Below are positions 1 to 7,737 of a stretch of DNA of 16,574 nt, one piece after another. Under the pieces are notes generated by a model. It saw nothing but the letters and a program-made list of their open reading frames with translations, searched no databases and was not told where the DNA came from. Position 1 is the stretch's first letter. Every line of letters starts with the position of its first letter. The position numbers were made by a program, and so were the translations under genes. Source of the DNA: UBA4363 sp002393965 (GTDB taxonomy: Bacteria > Bacteroidota > Bacteroidia > Bacteroidales > Paludibacteraceae); the NCBI GenBank assembly GCA_946542925.1, contig CAMNLA010000046.1:1-16574 (forward strand), written 5' to 3'.

Positions 1-156
1 GAAGTAGTGACACTTCGCCGCTCCTGCCACTGCAGGATTGATCAGGTAGTAGTTGAAGTAATACTGGTTGTTCACCGGATACTCCTGTGCAAAAAGCCTT
101 GCTATAAAACAAAAAGCTAATGCAAGAAGACTCCCAAACTTTCTTATAGCGTTCAT
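1..156 (-). CDS. PorP/SprF family T9SS-associated outer-membrane protein, N-terminal fragment
   Basis: The first 52 codons of a minus-strand gene that runs off the left edge. The ATG is at 154-156. The start reads MNAIRKFGSLLALAFCFIAR, a signal peptide probably cleaved after LFAQ. It is followed by NQYYFNYYLINPAVAGA, the hallmark N-terminus of PorP/SprF proteins. The same block (FNYYLINPAVAGA) occurs in the complete paralogue at 10384-11331, with many synonymous differences, so the two copies are not a recent duplication. The gene starts 28 bases after the adhesin stop codon with no terminator between them, so it is very likely co-transcribed. In the SprB/SprF arrangement, the PorP-like protein is an outer-membrane beta-barrel that attaches to its partner adhesin during or after T9SS export. 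Pairing with this particular adhesin is inferred from position. Confidence 0.88.
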   Translation of the reverse strand, partial: MNAIRKFGSLLALAFCFIARLFAQEYPVNNQYYFNYYLINPAVAGAAKCHYF

Positions 157-184
157 TGTCTAACTGTATTTACGTTTTTCAAGA

Positions 185-3100
185 CTATCTCTTTAGCAAG
201 AAGTGACCTATCTTTCGTTCACCCGTTTCTCGAGCTTCTATCAGATACCAATACGTATCTGCAACCACTGGTTCTCCATTATAAGTACCATCCCATCCTT
301 CAAATTCCTGTCCTTTCTTATCCAATAGAACCTTTCCGTAACGATCCATGATAATGATACGGGAATCGGGATACCACTTCATTCCTGTCAACATCCACAT
401 ATCATTGTTACCATCTCCATTAGGGGTGAAAAATGTTGGAGACGCCATTTCCACCGAGCTGACTGTATAGGCCGTATCGACCCTACAACCATAATCATCC
501 GTCACCGTCAAAGCTCTTGTACCGACAGCCAAGCGTCCTAGATTTATCGTAGAAACAGAAAAATCTCCTGAAACATTTCCATAAGTAAAATGATATGGGG
601 GCATACCCTTATCAACAGTCAACTCTACCTCCTGCGTATCATCATTCTTTTTTACTGAAAGAATTACAGGGTTCTCATGAACAATCGCCGTGATCGGGCT
701 ATTTTCAGCAGACAAACACCCTATGTCCAGCGTAGTACGAACATAATAAGTCGTATGTTGCGGCTTTGAATTATCTATATATCCCGGATCAGGGATTCTA
801 TTGACTGCATCTTCGTCACTATACCAGGAAACAGACGCACCTTCAGGAAGATTAGTTATCAAACTATTCCAACTCTTACGACCCCACGTCTGACAAGTTT
901 CATAATCTGTTACAGTCGGCAATTCTGGTGAGGTCAAGGCCGAGGCATCTGCTGAGACACCCTCGCTGAGACATCCAGTCAAATCGTCAGTAACAACAGC
1001 TATAACGTTATATATTCCTGAAGCATTCGGAATGGATAGAATCGTGCTACTTTCTGTTCCATCCATCTTATTATTAACCGTCCAGTCGACTCTTGGAGAA
1101 ACAGCAGACGTTGAAATATCAAAAACTAAAGTCGCACCTTCACAGACATCGGATGTTGTGATTGATGCAGATGGTCGCTCGTTAACCATTACCGACGTTG
1201 TACCATCTATGCTACATCCATAAGGTTGTGATGTATAATGAATCACGTGATTTCCTGATCCTATCGAAGGATCGAAGGTTTCTCCTGTCACTCCTTCTCC
1301 ACTATAGTTGACAACATAACTTAACCCATCAGAAAACGAAGTCGTGAAATGTACTGGGTTTTCATAGACACAAACTGCCGGCTTCTCAGGTGACACTTTC
1401 AAGAGTGGAACATTATAAACCTCAGCTCGAGTCTCTGGAGATCGAGAACTTTTGCAACCATTGGTATTGTCTAAAACTACCACAGATGCTGTCACACTTG
1501 TTCCAGCCGCTGTCGATGCAACATGAGAATAAGATAGACCCGTTTGACTTACATCAACATTATCATTTACAATCCACTCTACTGTTGGTACTGTAGCTGA
1601 GGTTGTCACTTCGAATCGTACTGGATTCCCCGGACATGCATTTGTCGCGACTAAATTGACTGACGGATTAGGATTGACAGTCACTACTACAGATGCGTCT
1701 CTTGTGCACCCATAAGCTGCTATTTCATACGTTATCTTATGTGTGCCTACGGAAACGGAAGACGGGAGAAATGAAGAACTCAACGAAACCGGATTTCCGT
1801 CCACGTAAAGATGTTCTACTGCATCGGATGTCAATGGGACTGGTCCAAAGGTCAGGATAACTGCATCTCCGTTGAGACAGGCTTTATCTGTATTTGCAGA
1901 AAGGGTGGCTTTAATTGCATCATGAGCATCCGGCAACTGTACATTCACACTGACGGTGATTGAATTTCCAGCTTCATCAGCTACGTCAACGGTAAGAGCT
2001 GTCGTTCCGTCTATTATTTTTCCAGCCAAAATACTTTGATTACTGAATACAAGTTTAGAGGTTTCTGTACAGTTATCTGATGCATAAGTTCGGATATGCT
2101 CTGCCAAACGTTCAATATTCGGAATTGCACAATTGTAGGTTGTAAGATTTGGCATGTTAACTACGGTCGGTGCTTCTTTATCAACCACGTTATATGTAGA
2201 TACACATGTTGCTACGTTTCCACTACCATCCATTGCAGTCCATGTAACAGAAGAAACACCCTTAGGAAGTTCTGCCCCGTTTAAAGTCGAGGGATTTTTG
2301 GCATTCCAATCATGACGAAGAGACACAACAGAACAATTCTCAGAAGTAACAACTGCATCATACGTTTCATTCGATATGACAGCATTACAACTACCAAGAG
2401 ATGTTGACAGTTCAACGGATGACGGGCAAGAAAGTTCAGGTGCCTGAACATCTGTATTATTTATTGTTCCAACATTTCCGCTTATAGTCGAAGAGGGGCA
2501 TCCATTCCCATCTTTAACATCTATTTTGTAAGACAGACCATCTTCAATAGCAATCGATTCACCTTGCTGAATAGACAACCATTCTCCATCATTCAAACTA
2601 TAGGAATAATTAGCACTCCCACCTGTTAAAGAAGAAAAAGTCAATACTCCCTGTTCGCCAGCACAAGAAGGCTGAATCACAGAAAGAGCTGCAACAACAG
2701 GTTCCGGTTGTTCTAATTTTACAGAAGAAGATGCAGTACAACCATTTTCATCCGTTGCTACTACCGTATATTCCTTTGCATAAAGTTCCCTAACAGCAAT
2801 TCCTGTTAAACCGTCTGTCCAAGAGTATGACAACCCTATCCCAGAACCCTCAGCTTGAGCTTCTCCATCATTTCCTCCAGCACATGTCACTTGTTTGGTT
2901 ACAGTTGCTTTCACCGTTGGTTTCGCCGGTATAGTCACCGTAAATGAAGTACCGTCCGAATTTCCAGATGCATCTGCCACTGTTACTGTTACCAAAATAT
3001 TCTGTGGCGAAGCGGAACCTGTATATTGGGTACCAACTGCAGGGGTCTGCGAAAAGATCAGGCCATCTGTACCACAATTATCCGTTGTAATAGCTTTTAT

Positions 3101-4600
3101 TAGACCCGTATAATCAGGCATAGTGAACGAACAGCTTGCTCCGTCAGACAACTCTTGGTTTTCTATTGTGCCAGAAATGATCGGTTTCTGATTATCTTTG
3201 ATGCTTACCGCCTGACTTTTTGTGGTTTGATTTCCGTTAACATCCTCTACTGTCCATTCTACTGTATACTCACCTTTGGGGAATGTAACTCCATCCAAAG
3301 TTACCCCACTCTGTTCTGTCCCATTAATTGATACAGTATATTTCAAAGACCCATCCTTGATGGAACAATTGTCTGTGGCTGAAGCGTCATACGATGTTCC
3401 TTGAATCGTTATCTCGCATTTTCCTTCCTCCACATTTGCAGTAAACCCCTGTACCGTGATGGATGGTTGAATATTATCCTTGTGTGTGAAATCGATTGTT
3501 GTATCAGAATAGCAAGCTGCCGTTAAAGCATCCTCAATCCTTATTGAGTGAACGGATTCCGTCACAGTTATAACATCTCCTTGCTTTACTTCTGATTTAG
3601 CAGAACTTCCATCCAGACTATATAAATAAGAAGACGCACCAGCAAGATTCCGAACAGTAAACTGCGCTTCCTCCCCTTCACACTCTGGTATACGTGTTGC
3701 TTCCACCTTTACCTCAATCATCTTCGGTTTGATAGTGAGAACATCAGTAGCAGGATAACAATTTTTATCATTTGTCACACTGACATTGTATGTTCCAGGA
3801 AGAACATTATCCAGCGTTGACTCATCGTCTATAGCAGTAGTTCTTGTTTCCGTCTTGATGACTTCACCTGTAGCATCTGACCATGTGTATGTGTAGGATT
3901 CTGAGAGAGCTCCAGTAGCCACAACCGATGCGGATCCTCCCATTCCTTCGCAGTCTGCGGTTACGGTGTTCTTTCTATAGATACTTATATCACTTGAATA
4001 CCAGATCCGGCTTTTGTTTGTAGTGAATGGACAAGAACCATCAGCATTGTAAATAACTACATAATACTCCCCTTCAGGTAGATTCCTGGCTATATTCCCA
4101 TCCATAGGAAACTCTGTTCCATCCGATTGGTAACATCTAAATGAAAGAGGTTCCATTCCACCACCATAAGCAACGTCCAACACTCCGTCGTGTCCTGGCG
4201 TTCCATCACTCAATTTCGAACAGGAGATTCGTTTTGTATGGGCAATATATCCTGTAGGACTTAATTTAACATTCTTTTCTTCTGAATAGATTAGTGTCCC
4301 TTCTCCTGCCTTGTCTCGAACCTCCGCACGATACACGCCTCCCTCCAACTTGTCAAATGCAGCCTGACCATTGTTCGGAACATTAGAAGCGGTTCCGACG
4401 CTGACCCAATTTCCAGCTGCATTCTTGCGTTGTAAGACGACTTTACTATTTCCGTTCGCATCTCTGACAATCACAAAGACCTTTCCAGTTCCGTATTCTC
4501 CACATTCTGTAACTTCTTTTGCTATGGAAATCGCAGCATTAAACGCGGCTTCAACAACCGACCCGACAAAAAACAGAGAAAGAACTATCAGCCATTTCAT
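185..4600 (-). CDS. large secreted mosaic adhesin (SprB-like) with HYR and SprB-type repeats and a T9SS type B sorting domain
   Basis: Encodes 1471 residues from the ATG at 4598-4600. An in-frame ATG at 4642 would add 14 residues, but the downstream start puts the signal peptide (MKWLIVLSLFFVGSVVEA, cleavage near VEA|A) at the N-terminus. From the N-terminus the protein has: an Ig-like region with several Cys-bounded modules; about residues 375-560, two HYR-like modules (DNCS...VEDVNGNQ; DNCG...VADASGNS); about 570-635, a SprB-type repeat (VTCAGGNDGEA ... YTVVATDENGCT) followed by a related module; about 715-890, two more HYR-like modules (MDGSGN, VADEAGN); about 890-1380, further PKD/Ig-like Cys-paired modules. 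The last 88 or so residues start at SPTFFTPNGDGNNDMW and continue through MDRYGKVLLD and WDGTYNGEPV, the gliding-motility-associated C-terminal (CHU_C / T9SS type B) sorting domain. It is therefore predicted to be exported by T9SS and displayed at the cell surface, probably for adhesion or gliding-type attachment; the ligand is unknown. The downstream PorP/SprF gene supports this. The modules are divergent, with no obvious DNA tandem repeats. Confidence 0.9.
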   Translation of the reverse strand: MKWLIVLSLFFVGSVVEAAFNAAISIAKEVTECGEYGTGKVFVIVRDANGNSKVVLQRKNAAGNWVSVGTASNVPNNGQAAFDKLEGGVYRAEVRDKAGEGTLIYSEEKNVKLSPTGYIAHTKRISCSKLSDGTPGHDGVLDVAYGGGMEPLSFRCYQSDGTEFPMDGNIARNLPEGEYYVVIYNADGSCPFTTNKSRIWYSSDISIYRKNTVTADCEGMGGSASVVATGALSESYTYTWSDATGEVIKTETRTTAIDDESTLDNVLPGTYNVSVTNDKNCYPATDVLTIKPKMIEVKVEATRIPECEGEEAQFTVRNLAGASSYLYSLDGSSAKSEVKQGDVITVTESVHSIRIEDALTAACYSDTTIDFTHKDNIQPSITVQGFTANVEEGKCEITIQGTSYDASATDNCSIKDGSLKYTVSINGTEQSGVTLDGVTFPKGEYTVEWTVEDVNGNQTTKSQAVSIKDNQKPIISGTIENQELSDGASCSFTMPDYTGLIKAITTDNCGTDGLIFSQTPAVGTQYTGSASPQNILVTVTVADASGNSDGTSFTVTIPAKPTVKATVTKQVTCAGGNDGEAQAEGSGIGLSYSWTDGLTGIAVRELYAKEYTVVATDENGCTASSSVKLEQPEPVVAALSVIQPSCAGEQGVLTFSSLTGGSANYSYSLNDGEWLSIQQGESIAIEDGLSYKIDVKDGNGCPSSTISGNVGTINNTDVQAPELSCPSSVELSTSLGSCNAVISNETYDAVVTSENCSVVSLRHDWNAKNPSTLNGAELPKGVSSVTWTAMDGSGNVATCVSTYNVVDKEAPTVVNMPNLTTYNCAIPNIERLAEHIRTYASDNCTETSKLVFSNQSILAGKIIDGTTALTVDVADEAGNSITVSVNVQLPDAHDAIKATLSANTDKACLNGDAVILTFGPVPLTSDAVEHLYVDGNPVSLSSSFLPSSVSVGTHKITYEIAAYGCTRDASVVVTVNPNPSVNLVATNACPGNPVRFEVTTSATVPTVEWIVNDNVDVSQTGLSYSHVASTAAGTSVTASVVVLDNTNGCKSSRSPETRAEVYNVPLLKVSPEKPAVCVYENPVHFTTSFSDGLSYVVNYSGEGVTGETFDPSIGSGNHVIHYTSQPYGCSIDGTTSVMVNERPSASITTSDVCEGATLVFDISTSAVSPRVDWTVNNKMDGTESSTILSIPNASGIYNVIAVVTDDLTGCLSEGVSADASALTSPELPTVTDYETCQTWGRKSWNSLITNLPEGASVSWYSDEDAVNRIPDPGYIDNSKPQHTTYYVRTTLDIGCLSAENSPITAIVHENPVILSVKKNDDTQEVELTVDKGMPPYHFTYGNVSGDFSVSTINLGRLAVGTRALTVTDDYGCRVDTAYTVSSVEMASPTFFTPNGDGNNDMWMLTGMKWYPDSRIIIMDRYGKVLLDKKGQEFEGWDGTYNGEPVVADTYWYLIEARETGERKIGHFLLKR

Positions 4601-4672
4601 CACGTTACGTGTATCTATCCTATTTATCCCCGTGCCATTCATGTGATATCTTATGGTAGTTTTTTCCAGTTA

Positions 4673-4705
4673 CAAATTTACTAAATAGAAATAGAATTTT
4701 ACAAA
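4673..4705 (-). promoter_or_regulatory. Bacteroides-type promoter for the adhesin/PorP unit
   Basis: On the minus strand, TAAATTTG (4680-4673) is an exact match to the -7 consensus TAnnTTTG. A TTTG (4705-4702) lies 21 bases upstream in the -33 position. This is the best two-box promoter in the window. The expected transcript start is near 4667, giving a leader of about 65 bases to the preferred ATG at 4600, or about 25 to the alternative ATG at 4642. Confidence 0.65.
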
Positions 4706-4776
4706 TTTTTAAAGTTAAAAGGGGGTAATTCCATATCTCTTTTCAAAATTATCACAACTCTTCTCCTGGTAATTTA

Positions 4777-4799
4777 AGTGATATGAGGTACATATCACT
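4777..4799. promoter_or_regulatory. perfect 9-bp dyad upstream of the adhesin promoter (possible operator)
   Basis: AGTGATATG (4777-4785), then five bases, then CATATCACT (4791-4799): a perfect inverted repeat. It lies between the parC terminator hairpin (4813-4842) and the adhesin promoter (4673-4705). The half-site GTGATAT recurs at 4643-4649, just before the upstream ATG of the adhesin reading frame. As RNA it would form a hairpin, but neither side carries a convincing long T-tract. A regulator-binding site is therefore a fair alternative to a second terminator. Function is inferred only. Confidence 0.35.
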
Positions 4800-4802
4800 C
4801 AT

Positions 4803-4842
4803 TTTAATAACAATAAAGGCGATGCCTCCCCATCGCCTTTAT
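4803..4842 (-). terminator. intrinsic terminator after parC
   Basis: A perfect 12-bp stem, ATAAAGGCGATG (4813-4824) with CATCGCCTTTAT (4831-4842), closes a 6-base loop. It begins 4 bases after the parC stop codon. On the minus strand the stem is followed by TGTTATTAAAAT, a moderately T-rich tail. Confidence 0.8.
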
Positions 4843-4846
4843 ACCT

Positions 4847-7624
4847 TTAAAAGAGTTTCATTTGTCCTGTAAGTTCATCTAAAACTTCGCCATTACTCAA
4901 TTCTTCGCCCTCATTACTTTCTTTATTTTCCATTTCCTTCCCTTCGTCAGGACTGTCTTCTGTATTGTCAGGGAATCGCGTTGGTTCTAACTCTACCACG
5001 TTTTCAATATTCAAGGTACTGATTCGCTTTCCCTTTGCCTTCACACCTTTTACTGCGACAAACTCTTCTACATCTACCTCCATTGATGGTTTGTTTTTGT
5101 CTGTTCCGCCAAATATCACTTGAAAACGAGGATAAGCCTGGTCTGAAATCAGATACATCCTTGAATCCGGATTCTCTCCAAGGAAGTGTGTGTGCTTCGA
5201 GGATGATTCCATTACAAATCTTTTGAGATAGACATATCCTTGCTGGTCAGCATCGGAAAGAGCAACAGACCAGATCTTTTTCGGATCATACTTTTCTATG
5301 CGTAGAAAATCGCGGTCAAAATGGTTTGACAATTCAAAGTCTGTTGTATAATAATCTCCCGACTTTGTAATGACTAGAATCTGATCTCCGCTGAAGAATT
5401 CCCCGAGTAATTCGCCATGCCCATCGTAATTCAGCCGCAGGACATCCGAATCAAACCACACCTTCCTGCCTCCCAATGTTGACCCTCCCTGATGCTTCAT
5501 GACAATCTTAAAAATATCATTTCGAGTCAGAATATTACCTCTGGCCTGTCTTCCCTTAATGGCAATTTCACAGAAGTCTTTCTCGAAAACAAGAACCTTC
5601 AATCGTGGTTTTGGCTTATGTGTTATCTTTATAACCTCGGCTTCTCCATTAGAATTGGCAGAAAAATACATCACACGTGAGGAGGGCTTTCCTTGGGTTA
5701 AATCATATTCTTTATCTCGAGTGACACCCGTGACAAAGAAACGCTTGATATAATAAATACTGGATTTTCCATCTCGATAGACTGCATTGTAAACTGTACG
5801 CCGGTCATTCTTCTTGAATACCCAAAGATAGAGTACGTCTTTCCCGACATATAATTTGTCTGACACCCTCACCACCTTGTATTTTCCACTCTTGTAAAAT
5901 ACAATAATATCGTCCATGTCGCTACAGTTACAAACGTACTCGTCTCGCTTCAATGCCGTTCCTATAAAACCTTCTTCTCGGTTGATATACAACTTTTCAT
6001 TGGCCTCGACAACCTTTGAGGCTACTATAGTCTCAAACGTTCGGAGTTCCGTTTTCCTAGGATACTTCGTTCCATATCGTGATTTTAGACCTGCATACCA
6101 CGCTATCGTATAATTGGTTAAGTCAGAAAGATGATATTTTACCTCTTCAATCGCATCGTTCAATGCCTGAATGTCTGCATCAGCTTTATCCGAACGATAC
6201 TTGATGATGCGTCCCATCTTGATTTCTAATAATTTTGCAACGTCATCACGAGTCACCTCTCTGATGAAATCTTTCACGAATGGCTCTAAACGTCTGCTGA
6301 CATGCTCTATTGCAGCGTCTATTGTTTTGCTCTGCTCGAATTCCTTATCCTTATATATGCGTTCGACAATGAAGATTTTCTCCAACGAGGCAGAAAAAAG
6401 ACGTTCTTCTAATTCCGATTTTTCTATCTCCAGCTCCTTACATAGGAATTCGCGGGTCAAATCGACATTGGCTCGCAGAACGTCACTGACTCCCAAAAAC
6501 AAAGGTTTATTGTCACTGACGACACAGCAATTGGGAGATATGTTCATTTCACATTGCGTGAAAGCATACAAGGCATCTATTGTCTTGTCAGAAGATGTTC
6601 CTGGCTGTAGGTGTACTAATATATGCGCTTCCTCTGCTGTGTTGTCCTCAACCTTCTTTATCTTGATCTTCCCTTTCTCATTCGCCTTCAATATACTTTC
6701 AATCAAAGAGACCGTTGTCGTTCCGTATGGTATCTCTACGATTTCCAGCGTTTTACTGTCAATCTTGTTAATCTTGGAACGAATACGGACACTTCCTCCT
6801 CGTCGTCCGTCGTCATAACGGCAGACATCCATATATCCTCCTGTCTGAAAGTCTGGATATAGGACAAAATCTTCTCCTTTTAAATAAGATATGGACGCAT
6901 CCACTACTTCGTTAAAATTATGGGGTAGAATCTTGGAGTTCAACCCGACTCCGATTCCCTCTGTTCCCTGAAGGAGCAATAAAGGGAATTTTACCGGCAA
7001 AGTGATTGGCTCTTGGTTTCTTCCATCATATGAGGGTTTCCATTGTGTTATCTTTGGACTGAAGAGGATGTCCAGGGCAAATTTCGAAAGACGAGCTTCT
7101 ATGTAACGAGGGGCCGCCGCACTGTCCCCGGTTAGGACATGACCCCAGTTGCCCTGACAGTCAATAAGATAATCCTTCTGTCCCAAGGTTACCAGGGCAT
7201 CTCCGATGGATGCGTCTCCATGAGGATGAAACTGCATGGTATAGCCGACTATATTGGCTACTTTATTATAACGTCCATCATCCAAACGTTTCATCGAATA
7301 CAGGATGCGACGTTGTACGGGTTTCAGACCATCCATTATATTCGGCACCGCACGTTCCAGATTGACGTAAGAAGCATAATCAAGAAACCATTCTTGATAC
7401 ATTCCAGAAAGAAAATGTTTTGTCTCTTCCGTATTTAATGGAGGAATCTTGTACTTGCCTCGGTGTGTCACGACTTTCCCGTCATCCTCATTTTCATTAT
7501 CAGCATCCTCATCGGGAATAAGGTCTTGATTCTTATCCTCTATAGACGTATCTTCGTTATTGGCATCATCTCCTTTCTTTTCTTCCAGTTCTTCCAAATC
7601 CTTATCGTTCGTGTGCATATCCAT
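4847..7624 (-). CDS. parC: DNA topoisomerase IV subunit A (ParC/GyrA family)
   Basis: Encodes 925 residues of the type IIA topoisomerase breakage-reunion subunit, which cuts and passes duplex DNA with its ATPase partner ParE (not in the window) to decatenate daughter chromosomes. Residues 1-55 are an acidic, low-complexity extension. The catalytic core follows: GLKPVQRR (99-106), HPHGD (133-137), DCQGNWG (155-161), and the active-site tyrosine Y174 in AAAPRYIEARLS. A tower/coiled-coil region spans roughly 400-530, and the beta-pinwheel C-terminal domain begins near 560. A degenerate GyrA-box-like GRQARGN lies near 690, not the canonical QRRGGKG; this favours ParC over GyrA. The quinolone-contact Ser of E. 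coli GyrA/ParC is Ala here (A138). The tail from about 875 is Glu/Asp/Asn-rich and ends in GQMKLF, which resembles a sliding-clamp-binding peptide. The gene has its own promoter candidate and terminator. Assignment as ParC rather than GyrA rests on the box and overall resemblance to Bacteroidota homologues. Confidence 0.92.
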   Translation of the reverse strand: MDMHTNDKDLEELEEKKGDDANNEDTSIEDKNQDLIPDEDADNENEDDGKVVTHRGKYKIPPLNTEETKHFLSGMYQEWFLDYASYVNLERAVPNIMDGLKPVQRRILYSMKRLDDGRYNKVANIVGYTMQFHPHGDASIGDALVTLGQKDYLIDCQGNWGHVLTGDSAAAPRYIEARLSKFALDILFSPKITQWKPSYDGRNQEPITLPVKFPLLLLQGTEGIGVGLNSKILPHNFNEVVDASISYLKGEDFVLYPDFQTGGYMDVCRYDDGRRGGSVRIRSKINKIDSKTLEIVEIPYGTTTVSLIESILKANEKGKIKIKKVEDNTAEEAHILVHLQPGTSSDKTIDALYAFTQCEMNISPNCCVVSDNKPLFLGVSDVLRANVDLTREFLCKELEIEKSELEERLFSASLEKIFIVERIYKDKEFEQSKTIDAAIEHVSRRLEPFVKDFIREVTRDDVAKLLEIKMGRIIKYRSDKADADIQALNDAIEEVKYHLSDLTNYTIAWYAGLKSRYGTKYPRKTELRTFETIVASKVVEANEKLYINREEGFIGTALKRDEYVCNCSDMDDIIVFYKSGKYKVVRVSDKLYVGKDVLYLWVFKKNDRRTVYNAVYRDGKSSIYYIKRFFVTGVTRDKEYDLTQGKPSSRVMYFSANSNGEAEVIKITHKPKPRLKVLVFEKDFCEIAIKGRQARGNILTRNDIFKIVMKHQGGSTLGGRKVWFDSDVLRLNYDGHGELLGEFFSGDQILVITKSGDYYTTDFELSNHFDRDFLRIEKYDPKKIWSVALSDADQQGYVYLKRFVMESSSKHTHFLGENPDSRMYLISDQAYPRFQVIFGGTDKNKPSMEVDVEEFVAVKGVKAKGKRISTLNIENVVELEPTRFPDNTEDSPDEGKEMENKESNEGEELSNGEVLDELTGQMKLF

Positions 7625-7650
7625 TATTAAACGATTAATTTATATGTGTG

Positions 7651-7680
7651 TAAAATTACGAAAATCTGTTGAGAATCAAA
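7651..7680 (-). promoter_or_regulatory. candidate parC promoter
   Basis: On the minus strand, TAATTTTA (7658-7651) matches TAnnTTTG at 7 of 8 positions. A TTTG (7680-7677) lies 18 bases upstream. The upstream box abuts the T-tract of the hisS terminator, so termination and re-initiation are packed together. The leader would be about 20 bases. Confidence 0.4.
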
Positions 7681-7711
7681 AAAAAGGGAGTCCGCCCATC
7701 AACGAACTCCC
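7678..7711 (-). terminator. intrinsic terminator after hisS
   Basis: On the minus strand, GGGAGTTCG (7711-7703) pairs with CGGACTCCC (7694-7686) across an 8-base loop. This gives nine pairs including one G-U, followed at once by eight T (7685-7678). It is a textbook Rho-independent terminator closing the porP-waaA-hisS unit. Confidence 0.88.
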
Positions 7712-7737
7712 ATACCTGATACATTAAAAATTCAATC

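Noticed and set aside
185..4600. Possible tandem DNA repeats within the adhesin.
   Set aside because: The protein modules are related but I see no near-identical DNA blocks. The Cys-paired modules are diverged, so recent repeat expansion is not supported.
6171..6818. A 215-codon open frame on the plus strand inside parC.
   Set aside because: It lies fully antisense to the conserved ParC core and has no recognisable domain or promoter. It is explained as a shadow of parC codon use.
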